From the NCBI GenBank assembly GCA_028023455.1, contig JAQFVV010012403.1:496001-560000 (forward strand): a DNA stretch of 64,000 nucleotides, read 5' to 3'. This document shows, one piece after another, positions 44,160-56,325 of the stretch (positions are counted from its first letter, which is position 1; every line of letters starts with the position of its first letter). Source of the DNA: Epiperipatus broadwayi. Lineage: Eukaryota; Onychophora; Udeonychophora; Euonychophora; Peripatidae. A model generated the notes under the pieces. It saw only the letters and a program-made list of their open reading frames with translations, ran no database searches and was not told the DNA's origin. Position numbers and translations under genes: made by a program.

Positions 44160-44660
44160 TAATCAGAATAGCGAATAGTCTGCAACAACTCTATCTCTAT
44201 AGTTCGCTAATGTTCAATTCCCTCGATGTTCATTCAGGCTGGCTGCTACAAAAACGGTTCACAATGGGCAATATTTATGCACACCTTAGCCCCAGTTCAG
44301 TTTAGTTACACACGAACTCTTCATAGTACAGCACTATGACTGACCTTAAGCTCCTTACAGCTTCCGTCTCTGCAACAGTCTACCAGTATCTCCATTTGGA
44401 AACTGCTAGAAACTCAACTCTTTATTCAGTTGCTATCCGGACGGTTTCCTCAGGCCACAGTCTCACAATCAATCTATGTGGGGCCTTTTCAGCTATACCC
44501 ATGAACTGCATTTCCACTGAGTGCTGGACCTTAACTGCAAGCACTGACACTAGATATCTCCTGCTGGAATTGAACAGACATCTACTGGAGATGCACTCAA
44601 ATACTCTCTATACTGCCCTGTGTAGTTGTTATTCAAACTTTTTATAGCTTTCTGATAACT
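44160..44660. other. Base-composition island of unknown nature
   Basis: Noticeably richer in G and C than its surroundings, with a 103-codon plus-strand open frame (44336-44647) rich in Ser, Thr and Leu. I recognise no domain. It could be a worn LTR or other transposon fragment or a non-coding exon. No terminal repeats were seen. Confidence 0.35.
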
Positions 44661-45284
44661 GCAGCAATTAATTCCATTGTCCAATAAGATAACATCTTTT
44701 ATCTAGAAATATTTGCAATCACCAAATATTTCTTGGAATTAACGTTCGCCATTACGTTAATGCCTTAATTAAACTCCTCAGTTATCAGTGCACAATCTAA
44801 AAACAACCTTTCGAATAAATGCTAGTTTTTCTGGAGTGCACAAACTTACATTCAATTTTTATAAAATACAACACAGCTTTTATAAATTTGAAATTAGTAT
44901 TAACAAACCTCAGGGATGATGACCCTTCTTCAGTCTATAATAATTCAGTCTCTTAATCTATTAATTTTATGCTTACCCCCATAATTTAAAAATCCTATTT
45001 ACTATAAAAATTATTACCACACACTTCTGAATGGTACAGTACTTTAAACCTTTATATCATATATTAATTCTGCTTTATCATTTTAACCCTTTTTGTTACA
45101 TATCTTCATATTTCCTAATCTGTATGCCAATTTTTCATTATTAACAATATCTGAATTAGTTAATATTTTATTAGCTACTAGCCCATAAAATGTCTATAAT
45201 TATATAAATTATAATTTGGGGGAAAAAGAAAATCCAAATATCATTATGTATGTTATATCATATTATTAATGTTCCTATATATAG
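44661..45284. other. AT-rich stretch, nothing identified
   Basis: No supported feature. Confidence 0.35.
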
Positions 45285-46030
45285 ATAATATTATTTACAA
45301 TGTTAAATATTTTTACATAATGTCTCAAGATTAACTTACATGCAACTGTGTAAATAATTGAAATATGAAAAGAGAAAAATTTAAGTGTGCATTTTTTTAC
45401 CAATAAGGATTATCATACACTATGGCTAGAGGGTATTTCAATTATCTGTACAGTTGCATGAGAATCAATTTTGGCACATTACATAAAAATATTTAGCACT
45501 GTGAATAATATACTAACATAAATTCATCAACTGATATTATTGTTGGCAAGATCCAAAAATGAGAAAAATCACAGAATTGTCAATTAAAAATATCAATCAA
45601 ATTTTAATGTTTTGAAAGAAATGTCTGAATTGATTTTAAAATGATTTTCTTGTAGTAGGAGGTCTAAAAATGAGAGAAATCACAGATTTGTCAAAAATAT
45701 CAATCAAATTTTAATGTTTTGAAATAAATTTCTTGATTGATTTAAAAATGATTCTCTTGTAGCCTAAGTTTTTGACATTTCTCTCTCTATATAAAAAGAG
45801 TATGTGATCATTTAGTAGTTGTCTTAAGCTATAGTTAGAGGGCATTTCAATTATCTATATGATTGCATGCGAGTTAATTTTGACACATGACAGAATAATA
45901 TTTAACACTGTAAATAATATACGACTTAGTTCATCATTAAAAAAAATCAGAACCATCAATTAAAAATATCAATCAAGATGTTTAGAAATAAATTTCATGA
46001 TAGATTCAAAAATTCATTTTTTTTTTTTAG
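45285..46030. repeat. Rearranged repeat cluster (inverted and tandem copies)
   Basis: A block containing TTTCAATTAT, GTTGCATG and ATATTTA is present inverted at 45285-45367 and in direct orientation at 45432-45513 and 45845-45925. A second block (CAATCAAATTTTAATGTTTTGA) occurs at about 45596 and 45703, with a worn copy near 45970. This looks like a locally duplicated foldback element of unknown family. Confidence 0.55.
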
Positions 46031-46039
46031 CTTAAATGT

Positions 46040-46107
46040 CAAGCATTGGTGGCGGAGAGGACAGGTTCGCTTCCTGGCTGATGCTATGACACATGAGAAA
46101 AAAAAAT
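46040..46107 (+). mobile_element. tRNA-derived SINE with internal deletion
   Basis: Head AAGCATTGGTGGCGGAGAGG is followed at once by ACAGGTTCGCTTCCTGGC and the tail GATGCTATGACACATGAG. The 30-40 bases between A and B boxes are missing, so this copy should be transcriptionally impaired. Confidence 0.75.
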
Positions 46108-46868
46108 GTTTTAGATATTTCTCTTTCTAATATATAAGGAAAATAAAAAGTAAAAGAATACCTTATTATTATTATTTATAAGCATTGCTTTATGTTAGGT
46201 CTAACCTATTTAAGTATTATTTATTTATTAGCAAATTAGATTATATTAGTGTAAACATTTTTTTTATTTGTGCTATATTATTATTCAATATATTCATAAA
46301 TAAAAAGAGTTGCTGGTGTTACTTAAGTAATATGAATACCATGTTTAATAAAATGTCTAAAATTTAATAGCTAAATATTTTATATACTCTGTTTATTCAC
46401 ACATTCATGTCTTTGCTTATTAACAAGCTTAATTAAATATTCATTAATTAATTATCCCTGATTTTTAATTGAAGACTAGTTTTTAAAACAAAATTCACTT
46501 TTTTTGTATTTCAGGACACTTCGTAAATCAAGAATCCCATTTAATAAATAAACATTATGCTTATAAACATTATGATCATGATTAGCAAAAATTGTAATTC
46601 TTTGCTACAGTTTCAAAATATACAATAAACATTGATATCTAATAATACAAAGAAGAGATTAAAATTGAGGGGGAGGGAAAATTAACTCTCTTGCTGATCG
46701 ATAATTTTTTTTTGTATTTATGATAAAATTGCTTTAAAAATGTGTTTTTTAAAAAAACATAGATGGTATTTTAATAAAATATGGATTTGTAAAAAAATAA
46801 AAACATATTATATCAGTTTATGTCTATTATTAGAAATACATAATAATAAATTTAAAATTAATAAATAA
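46108..46868. other. AT-rich stretch, nothing identified
   Basis: No supported feature. Confidence 0.4.
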
Positions 46869-47310
46869 GGTGCCTGTCTTATAGATAAAGACACCGTTCG
46901 ATGGCGCCGTTTTCACGCTAAAACTATAAAATATGACTATTCCCGGTCTGTTGATTTTAATCATTTTGATGTGTTTTTTTGTAATGCGAAAATAAAAACA
47001 AAACAAAATCGTCTTTTTTAAATATTATTTTTTATTAACGTATACAAATTAAATGATAATAATAAAAGTAAAATAAAATAAATTACAATTTCATTCGTGT
47101 TTTTTATTTTGCTTTATTAGGAAAATCAATTTTCTATCGTATATTTTTTTACTGGGGTTACGGCTTTACCGCTATTTTTACTTCATATAGAATGACAACA
47201 AAAAGTAAAAGTTATTACGGTTAGGTTTAGGGTTAGTTTTGGGGTTAGGTTTAGGGTTAGTTTTAGGATTAGATTTAGAGTTAGTTTTAGGATTAGTTTC
47301 TGTTGTTTGT
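46869..47310. repeat. Unknown repeat with telomere-like tract
   Basis: A hairpin GGTGCCTGTCTTATAGATAA / AAGACACC opens the block. At 47219-47300 lies a degenerate array GGTTAGGTTTAGGGTTAG with TTTTGGGG and TTTTAGGA spacers. This is related to TTAGGG but irregular, as in some transposon-borne interstitial arrays. I cannot name the family. Confidence 0.45.
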
Positions 47311-48134
47311 AATGCTAAAATAAAAAATATCAAAATCGTATTTTTGTAAATATTTTTTTTAGTAACATCTATAAAATAAATGATAACAATAAATGTAAAC
47401 TATATTCAACAAAGTATAACCATAGTCAGAGAAAAGAAAGAAAGTAAAACTTTTTTAAACAACAACAAAAATTTCTTCTTTACTTATTAATCATGTTTAT
47501 AATATATGCTTTTTATGAAATTTACAAAAAAAAAATGTGCAGAATTGTACTTTTCTTACTGGATATTTTTGTGTTACTACTCTTTTTTACTTCAAAAATA
47601 TACACACAGTAGAATCTTGTTTCTCTCATGGAATGTTACGAACAGTACGTTACTTGGCACGTTACCTAATTCCAACTCACTTTACACATACATCTTGTCA
47701 ACATTTTCCCAATTAAAACTTCAATACAGTATGGTGTAAAAAGTCTGATAATTATTACTTTACAAAATTTGAACATTTCAATACTTTAAAATAAAAAAAA
47801 ATCCAATGAAAACATTTCCATCCAATTAAAAAAAACACACCCTCTCACCAAGCTATAACCATTTCATAAACAGTGCGAATTCGGAAAATGTATTTGCTGT
47901 GATGCGACATACATGCTGTACTGTGACGTGACATAGCGGCCTGCAATTTGTAGCACAACAAAAAAGTTATATTATAGAAAACACAGGTTTGAATGTGTTG
48001 GCTGTGGAAATGGCATTTTTATGTGTTTTAGCGTGCATCTTTAGCTATAGACTAGTACCCTAAATAATTAAAATTATTTAATTAAATATTTTTACAATTT
48101 TACTGCTAAAAAATATGTAATTAGTAATGCATTT
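47311..48134. other. AT-rich stretch, nothing identified
   Basis: No supported feature. Confidence 0.4.
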
Positions 48135-48600
48135 TTTTGCTTGAATACAATAGTTTTAATCTATTTTGCAGTTTACAGCTCCTTGTAACTACTGTTCTAC
48201 ACTTTCATTTTCTTCATGTAATCATTTTCCTACTTTGCAAATGCATTTTTTTTAAAAATACAAGAGGCTCCATCTATTGATCAGAATATAATTATATTTA
48301 CATTAATAAATAATATTGTTTTTTGTTTAGATACAATGTCAAATTACATATAAAAGCAGTTTTTATATAATATTTTATAAGTGGTCAAATATATATATAT
48401 ATAAGATTTTAAATAAAAAACAAAAATTGCTTATAGTTTTAGCCTATTTTGCAGTTTACAGATCCTAATGGCTACCATTCTCTACATTCATCTTCTTCAT
48501 TTAATAATCTTGCTATTTTGAAAACACATTTTTTTTAAATACAAGAGACACCATCTATTGATCAAAATATAATTATGTTTACATTTTTTACATGATTATA
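48135..48600 (+). repeat. Diverged tandem duplication, period about 283 bp
   Basis: CTATTTTGCAGTTTACAG occurs at 48161 and 48444. Collinear similarity continues to CCATCTATTGATCA followed by an AATATAATTAT block. Clear divergence shows it is old. Confidence 0.65.
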
Positions 48601-48997
48601 TTTATACATATTGAGATTTTGTAGCAATAACAGTGAATCCAAAGTTACTCAGGCATGTCAGGAGAGTAAAAGCAATACTACAATGAAGTATTTAAATTTT
48701 ATTAGAAAGATAGTTCATGAATAAATATTTTACTAAGCATATTATTCATTAAAAAATCCAATAATTTGTGTATAAATATAGTATATAAATCAGAATTTGT
48801 TAATGAAAGTAAAACATATGCAAAAAATTAATTATTAAAATTTAATATAATGGACACTTTTATTTATTTATTTTCAATGTACTTTATGTTCTATTGTCCC
48901 TTTTTTTATTTTTGTAATTATCCAATGAATAAATCATTGAATTGTTTCTGCTGAACTGTTAAATTTCAGCCAATAATAGGCTTTCTGCAATAAAAAT
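48601..48997. other. AT-rich stretch, nothing identified
   Basis: No supported feature. Confidence 0.35.
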
Positions 48998-49675
48998 GCA
49001 TTCTATTTAAATAAAAATTAATTAATAACTAAAATGTACATTAAATATTGTAGATTTAATAATGGAAGTTAATAAATCTGTTTTGCTAATAGTCATGATT
49101 TTATTATTCAGAAAATTTACAGTAAATAAAAATTATGTAAGTAATATAATCATATTTTAGCTAATCTGTTTATTTATAAATTCATTTCTATTGTATTTTC
49201 TTACTTGGAATAATCAAAGTTTAATTTTGACTACATAATAAAAAAGCAAAATTGCTTTTGCCAATATTGTTGCACTTGTAATTGTCAACATGTTTGTCTT
49301 ATGGAAAATTAGAATTTCTATGTTATGAAATATGATGCATTCTATTTAAATAAAAATTAATTAATAACTAAAATGTACATTAAATATTGTAGATTTAATA
49401 ATGGAAGTTAATAAATCTGTTTTGCTAATAGTCATGATTTTATTATTCAGAAAATTTACAGTAAATAAAAATTATGTAAGTAATATAATCATATTTTAGC
49501 TAATCTGTTTATTTATAAATTCATTTCTATTGTATTTTCTTACTTGGAATAATCAAAGTTTAATTTTGACTACATAATAAAAAAGCAAAATTGCTTTTGC
49601 CAATATTGTTGCACTTGTAATTGTCAACATGTTTGTCTTGTGGAAAATTAGAATTTCTATGTTATGAAATATTAA
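48998..49675 (+). repeat. Near-perfect 339-bp tandem duplication
   Basis: Units 48998-49336 and 49337-49675 start with GCATTCTATTTAAATAAAAA. Reading both in full I find one difference (GTCTTATGG versus GTCTTGTGG). There is no gene in the unit. Either a very recent duplication or an assembly artefact. Confidence 0.9.
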
Positions 49676-49744
49676 AATAAATTATTTAAACTTGTATTTT
49701 AATTAATGTACATATTTTCATTCATTTTACACTCATATATTATT

Positions 49745-50061
49745 AAACAAGGCAAAACTCTCCATACAGTAGTGCCACCCTGTGCTGACCAGAGTAATCA
49801 ATGAATGCCAGAAGGCTTGTGCATAAAATCCCCATCTAATGCTCATCCAATATCCCCAGACTAGTTTCTGGCTTGTGGCCTTTATCAGAAACTAGTCTGG
49901 GGATATTGGATGAGTAGGCACTAGATGGGTATTTTATGCACAAGCCTTCTGTCATTCATTGATTACTCTGGTTGGCACAGGGTGGCACTACTGTATGGAG
50001 AGTTTTGCCTTGTTTATAAACAATTATGTGCTAGTATAAGAGATGGTGATCATGTGACACT
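49745..50061 (+). mobile_element. Foldback retroelement, family 1, 9-bp TSD
   Basis: AAACAAGGCAAAACTCTCCA mirrors a right arm ending TGGAGAGTTTTGCCTTGTTT, then the tail GGTGATCATGTGACACT. The arms meet at GCTTGTGGCCTTTATCAGAA, where CTGATGA has been lost, so no ribozyme remains. Direct repeats TATATTATT at 49736-49744 and 50062-50070. Confidence 0.8.
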
Positions 50062-50070
50062 TATATTATT

Positions 50071-51659
50071 GTATGTAATAGTTTTGTTTAAAGAGATTGT
50101 TTGCATTTGTTATGAGAGCCTTAAATAAATTAGTATAACCACCATAGAATACTAAAAAGTAGGAATACTAAATAAAAACAAACTAATTAAATTGTGTCTT
50201 CAATTTACTTAGTGCATTTTATTTTTATGCAGAATACTTTTTAAAATTCTTTATTTAATAAAAGCTGTAAGTTTATTTTCTTATTTTTTGGCTTAGATCA
50301 TTCATACTTGTAATGAAATGCTTTGTCTCAGATGTTTCTGAATGTCTATTACAGACTGTATTACAAAATATACTGAATATAAATCATGTAAGTAAATTAT
50401 TATGTTAATTTATTTTAGTACTGCATATCATCATTGTTTGATTAAATACATAATGGATCACTATCTTTTTTTTCTTGGTATTTATTTTAACATTTTATCT
50501 TAACACTTCCTATGTTCAAAATCTTTATTGGCATGAATTAAAGTACAATTTTTTTATTGATCAATTAAAGAATCAGCAATAACAATATATTTGTCTTTTA
50601 AAATTATATCTTTTAGTTTAGTTTCTAAATTCAAATTAATAATTTGTCAGATCATTAAAGAAAAGGAAAGTTTTTTAAAAAATAAATTTCTATTTACAAC
50701 TGATGAAAATAATCTATAGTGGTCTACATAAAATGTATGTTTGACATCTAATTATAAACTATAACCATATATTATTCATTTTTTTGTAAATATTTTCTAT
50801 TAAAATCAGAATTATTCTTGTAAAATAATTAATATTTCACAAATATTTTGTGAAAAAAATAATAAATATGTAAAAAATAATTACAAAGTATATGTTTTTA
50901 TTCTGAAATCAAAATGAAGGAATAGGACTGTCAAAATTGTTGACAGGCACTCTCTTGTGGAGAAAAAAAGCAACCAATAAGTACTTTAGAAGACATGTAC
51001 ATGCAGCATTGTTATTTACTTAAATTTAAATATTGATTTATTATTTGTAAAAAATTCTGAAGGTGGTAGCATTATTCAGTACTTTTTTTTTCAATAAAAT
51101 AACTGTAAATTTGGCAAAATAATGTTATAAATAGCAGTTAGAGAGTGAGTTTAAGCCACATACAAAGTTAATCAGTCCATGCTATTAAAAGAGAAAGATG
51201 TTGATTGTATTATGACATAATCTTATGATAATGGTAACATTACAAAATTGCTATTATTTAAAAACTGATAACTTTTTTTAAATCATGAAATTTTTTTTAA
51301 AAGATCACTATAGCAAATTGTTCATTAAAGTAATGATCAAAGTTGATGATGATTACTATGGTAAATATTAGATAACAAAATGTTCACATACACAGATTTT
51401 ACTTGCACACAAAGTTTATAATATATTATGAAATTTGAAATAATAAATGTTTTTTATCAAAGAAAATGTTCTCAATTGCTTGTTTTTTTTTACACAAAAT
51501 TTTGCTCTGAAACAGTTTTGAGAATATATTGTGTTCATTACTAAGGGTAAAAGAGTGTATATGAGTTCAAATATCTACCTATCAACCTATACATTCATGG
51601 CTGATTATGAGTTAGACATCTAAAAATGTTATATAGATTTTATTAATTATAATAAGAAT
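50071..51659. other. AT-rich stretch, nothing identified
   Basis: No supported feature. Confidence 0.4.
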
Positions 51660-51770
51660 AATTAAATGGCTTTAATGCTGCAGAGTTCATAGGAAGTTTA
51701 AGCCTCGGAAGTGTCAAGGCTAGAATTGATCCAAGAGAACTATGCACAGATATTTTCTGAAGCAGATTAA
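51660..51770 (-). mobile_element. Second-family SINE-like copy
   Basis: Plus-strand landmarks AATGGCTTTAATGC, GAGTTCATAGGAAG and TAGAATTGATCCAA match 4708-4938. Worn. Confidence 0.4.
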
Positions 51771-52120
51771 ACATATAGGAACCCATAGGAAAGAAATTTA
51801 TGCAAAAAACTGTCATCAGGTTGTGCTGTGAATTTTTTTTAAAACTTACTTTTTTTAAAAGCAAATTTAAAATGTCTTTTTACTATATATTTTCATTTCC
51901 TACAATATATATGTATATATTATAGAAAGTAAAAATAGAAGTCATTAATATATTATCAAAGGTGAAGACCAAGGTGTGTTGTAATTTTTAAATGGCTGAA
52001 AACTAAGAAGACTAGTCATGCTTTCAGAACTTAAAAGAGATATTGATCTATATTTTTTCACTCTATATTTAAGACAGTGTACATTCTGAGGATGTGCGTT
52101 CATACTGAAACAGCTCTACT
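51771..52120. other. AT-rich stretch, nothing identified
   Basis: No supported feature. Confidence 0.35.
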
Positions 52121-52175
52121 TTATTATTATTATTATTATTATTATTATCATCATCATCATCATTATTATTATTCT
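52121..52175. repeat. (TTA)n/(TCA)n microsatellite
   Basis: A compound trinucleotide run, TTA repeats followed by TCA and back to TTA. Confidence 0.9.
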
Positions 52176-53824
52176 ATTTTCATAGTGTTACTGCCATGTA
52201 TTTGAAAAAGAATAGTTTAAAACAATAGAGGTGCAAATAATATTACTAATCATAACAGTTTTTTGCCATATTATTATTAAAGTTTTTAATCTAAAGGTAG
52301 GAAACATGCATTATTATCCATAAAAATATTTAAATAAATATGCATGCATATGCATATAAAATTATACTCCACAAAGTACATGGGCAATTAATAATTTAAT
52401 ACAACATTAAAATTTAAAATTGCTATGCCATGTTTAAAATCAATATATCTTTATCAAAGCATGCATTAGCAATATTAAACTTTATGCGAAGTTAGTTAAT
52501 AAACTATCCACACACTTTTGTGGAATATAATTGTATATTTGATTAAGGTTTAAGTATGTTTGTTATATATATATATGCATCAATTTTTTCCCTTTTATCA
52601 ATGTCTCTTTCATCTTAACTCCACCATATTGTAAAACATCCATCAATGCAAAAACACAGATGACCCTATGCATGCTCACTATGCATACATTTTGCAAACA
52701 ATCTTCAATTTTTACTTGAATTAGTAGTATCACACATATAAATATAAGAAGAAAAAAAGAGAATTATATAAGACAGGAGTGATAAATGTAAAGATGATGA
52801 AATCATTGGGGAAAAAATGAAAGATTTACCTTTCTTATGAGAAAATATAAAATTTCATGATAAGAAATATAATAGACATAAGAAAGATAGCAAATGTAAA
52901 TAAAAATTTATTATATTTTTGAAAAAAAAATGATAAAGAAATTAAAAATAGAATTTTATAGAATCATAAAACAATTTTGAAGAATGGGAATAAAAATAAT
53001 AGTTAAAGTATATATAATAAAATAATCTTTTTAAATAAGAAATCTCACTGCAGAGCAAGTCGTTCTAAAAAGGTATTACTCATCAGGCTTTCCATTTGCT
53101 GGTTGAATATTTGCTGACCAATTGTGAATGGTCAACAGGTTGACTATGAACTCAGCCATGTAAAAAAAAAATTTCAAGGCTCTTGTAAAATTTTTTTTAC
53201 TCATCGTAAATTCAAATCCAGATTGTAGTTATGAGAAATGAATGTACTATCTCTGCAATGCAAGTCCATAAAAAATAATGCAAATGGGGTTATATGCATA
53301 TAGATTGGCAAATGCAATAATTGTAGTTAACACCATATTTTTAAGTAATTTGTATGACACAAAACATATTCATATTATCCAGTAATTTAATTAAATGCAG
53401 TTAATTATTTTTTTAAATTTGACAATCGTATGAAAATAGTAATATCTCTGAATTTGAAAATCATCCTTTTGAAAAAAAACAACAACATCAAAACATCAGC
53501 TACTCAATGAAAGTTTCAAAAAGTTTCTTGAGGGTAAGCTCCAGAAATACTAATGAATAATTAAAAAAATTAAGGTGTGATATTTCCACTAAAAACAGTC
53601 CCAAATATGTAGAAAGATATAATATATGAACACACATTATTCAACTTTAAACCAATAGCCTCTTTATTGTCATTTAATATACATTAGAGTAGTTGAATGA
53701 TTATCAGATGCATATACAATATCTATCTTTACTATGTGAACCTATCCTCAGACCCAGTTTTTGGCTTTTTGTTTTATCAATGGGATCTGGTTTCAGAATT
53801 GGAAAGGATACATATGTGCATTCC
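52176..53824. other. AT-rich stretch, nothing identified
   Basis: A CTGATGAGTAATACC motif on minus near 53075-53095 lacks a GAAA partner. No gene supported. Confidence 0.4.
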
Positions 53825-54370
53825 AGGCTTCATTAATAAAAGCAAAAATCAAAAACTAGTCTGATGATGAATGTTAAAATACTAAAAGTATTAATTATAT
53901 ATATATCTGGTAATCACTAAGTGCTGAAACTTACACTAGATGGCAGTAAAGTGGAGAACTGCTTTTGTTTTATTGGTTAAGCTGGCTATTTATTACATTT
54001 CTAATCAGAAGAATAAGATACAATTAAGGCAAAAATTAACAGTATTAAAATATATAATTGTTGAACTGTTTTCAGATCTATATAAATGTTCAATATGGCA
54101 ACTTAGGCTCAAAACCTTAGGTTGTTTTGAAATTCAGATAGTTAGTTAGATATATAAAATGGAGTTAAAAGTGGTTGCAAAATATTTACATTTCTTCCAA
54201 CTTTGAATTCAGGATGCATTGATAAAAACAAAAGACAAAATCTAGACTGAGCATGTGGATTTAAATATTAAGGTTAGGAATTATATATATCTAGTAATCA
54301 TTGACTATTCTAGTTTACAGTAGATGGCAGTAAAGTGAAAAGCTATTTTTTATCTTATTGGTTAAGCTGG
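53825..54370 (+). repeat. Two diverged family-1-related repeats
   Basis: Copies near 53825-53990 and 54205-54370 share an ATTGATAAAA-like block, a CTAG(T/A)CTGA block and AGATGGCAGTAAAGTG. Both look like worn derivatives of the hammerhead region (AACTAGTCTGA). The spacing is about 370 bp. Confidence 0.45.
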
Positions 54371-54373
54371 GTA

Positions 54374-54480
54374 ATTTTTTTTAAGTGTCATAGCATCGGC
54401 CAGGATGTGAACCCGCAACCCGGGAAACTGCCTGCTAGTGCAAGGCAGTCACACTGACCTCTCGACCACCAATGCAAGAC
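54374..54480 (-). mobile_element. tRNA-derived SINE with 11-bp target-site duplication
   Basis: A minus-strand copy: head GCATTGGTGGTCGAGAGG, middle with GCACTAGCAGGCAG, B-box-like GGTTCACATCC, tail GATGCTATGACACTT. Direct repeats TAAGCTGGGTA at 54363-54373 and 54481-54491. It inserted into the older repeat just upstream. Confidence 0.88.
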
Positions 54481-54747
54481 TAAGCTGGGTATTTGATGCT
54501 ATTTTATTATTCAACTTTTCCATTATTAATTAAATCATTGAAGAATTATTGAATTACAAATTGCACAAAGTTTTGTAATTTTCCACTAATGCATTCATCA
54601 AAATGAAAAGAGAGAGTGGTTCTTGAATATATTGTGGACAGATATGGATCAGTATTAGTTTGCAGAGATGTCAGAACATTTATCTGCAATTAATCTACAA
54701 ATTTTTCTGGATTCTCCAATATTTTACAATGCTGTGCGGTTTTATGC

Positions 54748-54748
<1 letters not shown>

Positions 54749-54840
<92 letters not shown>
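54749..54840. repeat. Long (ATT)n microsatellite
   Basis: About 30 perfect trinucleotide repeats. The long open frames across it (poly-Tyr, poly-Leu) are artefacts. Confidence 0.97.
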
Positions 54841-55676
54841 TTCTATTTTTTGAGATCAAAGAACAATGATGTTCAGTTACATATTCAGTATTTGTCAGAA
54901 GCTGCAAGTCTCTTTCAATAAATTTTTGCTGATTCGCTAATTAAAACAGTAGATCTTAAGGAAGTTATCATATCACATGTCAATATTCCTACTACACTTA
55001 AATGGCTACCAGAGAGAATACAATTTGATTTTAATATATTGTTGAAAATAGAGAACATTACATAAAAAATGACATTTCTACAGTAGATATCGCTGATGTA
55101 TCCTAAAGTCATGAAAAATCTATCTCCCTGCAATTCATTGCAGGTAAAACACCATTCGCCCTCTGACGGTAATTTTTAAAAATATTTTTTTATCATTTTC
55201 CTACAATTGATATTTTCTATGTGATTGTGAAATTTGGATATGTTTCTGGCAGATCGCTTTTCAGAGAGCTTTTATAAATGAATTTTAATCATGTATATTT
55301 ACTAGTGCTGGACTGGCATTTGCATTAGTAAATTATGGAATAATTTGCGTTTTTTTATTATTTCATAGAAGTTCAATGCAAATCTGAGTGAAACAATATG
55401 ATCTAAGTGAGAAATAGCATATTATTTTTCTCCCAGCTGTGATTGAAGAATATTAATATAGTTTATTAAGAATCGCTGTATGACATAATGTAGTAGTAGA
55501 GATTAAACATGAGAACTAAAGGTCAATTAATCATAGCTCGTCTGTCACTTCCGGTGCTCTCAAACATCATGTGACTTCGTAAGCATCAAACAACTTGATT
55601 ACTTAATAAGAAATATGTAAATCTCAAATGTATTAACTCTTTTGATAAAAATATGTAATTCTACAGCATTAATTGA
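54841..55676. other. AT-rich stretch, nothing identified
   Basis: No supported feature. Confidence 0.4.
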
Positions 55677-55826
55677 TGTCGAGTTCAGATGAAAAGGTAT
55701 ACATTTAATAAACATACACTAATTAATTGTACTGAGCCAGCCTTCAGCAATACATGATTCAGACAGTGTTTTGGCTCAGTGCAATTAATTGATTAATACC
55801 TTTTCATCTGAACTCGAAGTCAGGAA
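55677..55826. repeat. Foldback repeat of about 150 bp
   Basis: GTCGAGTTCAGATGAAAAGG mirrors CCTTTTCATCTGAACTCGAA, and AATTAATTGTACTGAGCCA mirrors TGGCTCAGTGCAATTAATT. The loop is short. MITE-like; no flanking duplication noticed. Confidence 0.8.
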
Positions 55827-56214
55827 TGTTTTAGAATTAATAAGAAATAGAAAATAATTTTCAAGAGAATGATATTACTGTATTTTAAAAATTAAACAAA
55901 ATAACAAAAATTGATTAAATTTTGCATCAATAATGCTACTATTTATACGTCACTATTTTTAAAAACATTACGACACAAGCAGTTATTTAAAATTATAGGA
56001 TTTATTTATCAAATGTTTACATTAATAAAGATAAATATTATATTCCATATAGATATTTAACAATATACGTCACTATACAATCTCTAAGTATATTCTATCC
56101 ATATCTTTAATGATTATAATTTAAAGACATATATAATGTAGCTTATATGTGTGTGTGTGTTTAATGTGTAATAATTAAAGTGTTTTTATTTATTGATATT
56201 TAGAAGTAATTAAA
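55827..56214. other. AT-rich stretch, nothing identified
   Basis: No supported feature. A short GT run lies near 56152. Confidence 0.35.
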
Positions 56215-56325
56215 GGGTATTTGAATCCAGACTTTTTCCAGTTTCCCACAAGTCATACTCTGTATACAAAATAACGATTGGATAGAGTGGATGACTGTAG
56301 GGTGGGTTCAAATCTTTTTTAATTA
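56215..56325. repeat. Inverted pair of tRNA-like fragments
   Basis: TATTTGAATCCAGACTTT at the left and GGGTGGGTTCAAATCT at the right are partial mirrors around GTCATACTC and GAGTGGATGAC. It resembles the SINE-like fragment at 3205-3256. Confidence 0.4.

Noticed and set aside
49925-50128. Short open frames containing an IDYSGWH-like peptide, also at 42695 and 58776
   Set aside because: The shared peptide comes from the foldback family 1 arm, a non-coding repeat.
53072-53100. CTGATGAG motif on minus as a hammerhead
   Set aside because: No GAAA follows at a usable distance and stem I is absent.
54660-54869. Open frames with poly-Tyr and poly-Leu
   Set aside because: They arise from the ATT microsatellite and have no coding character outside it.
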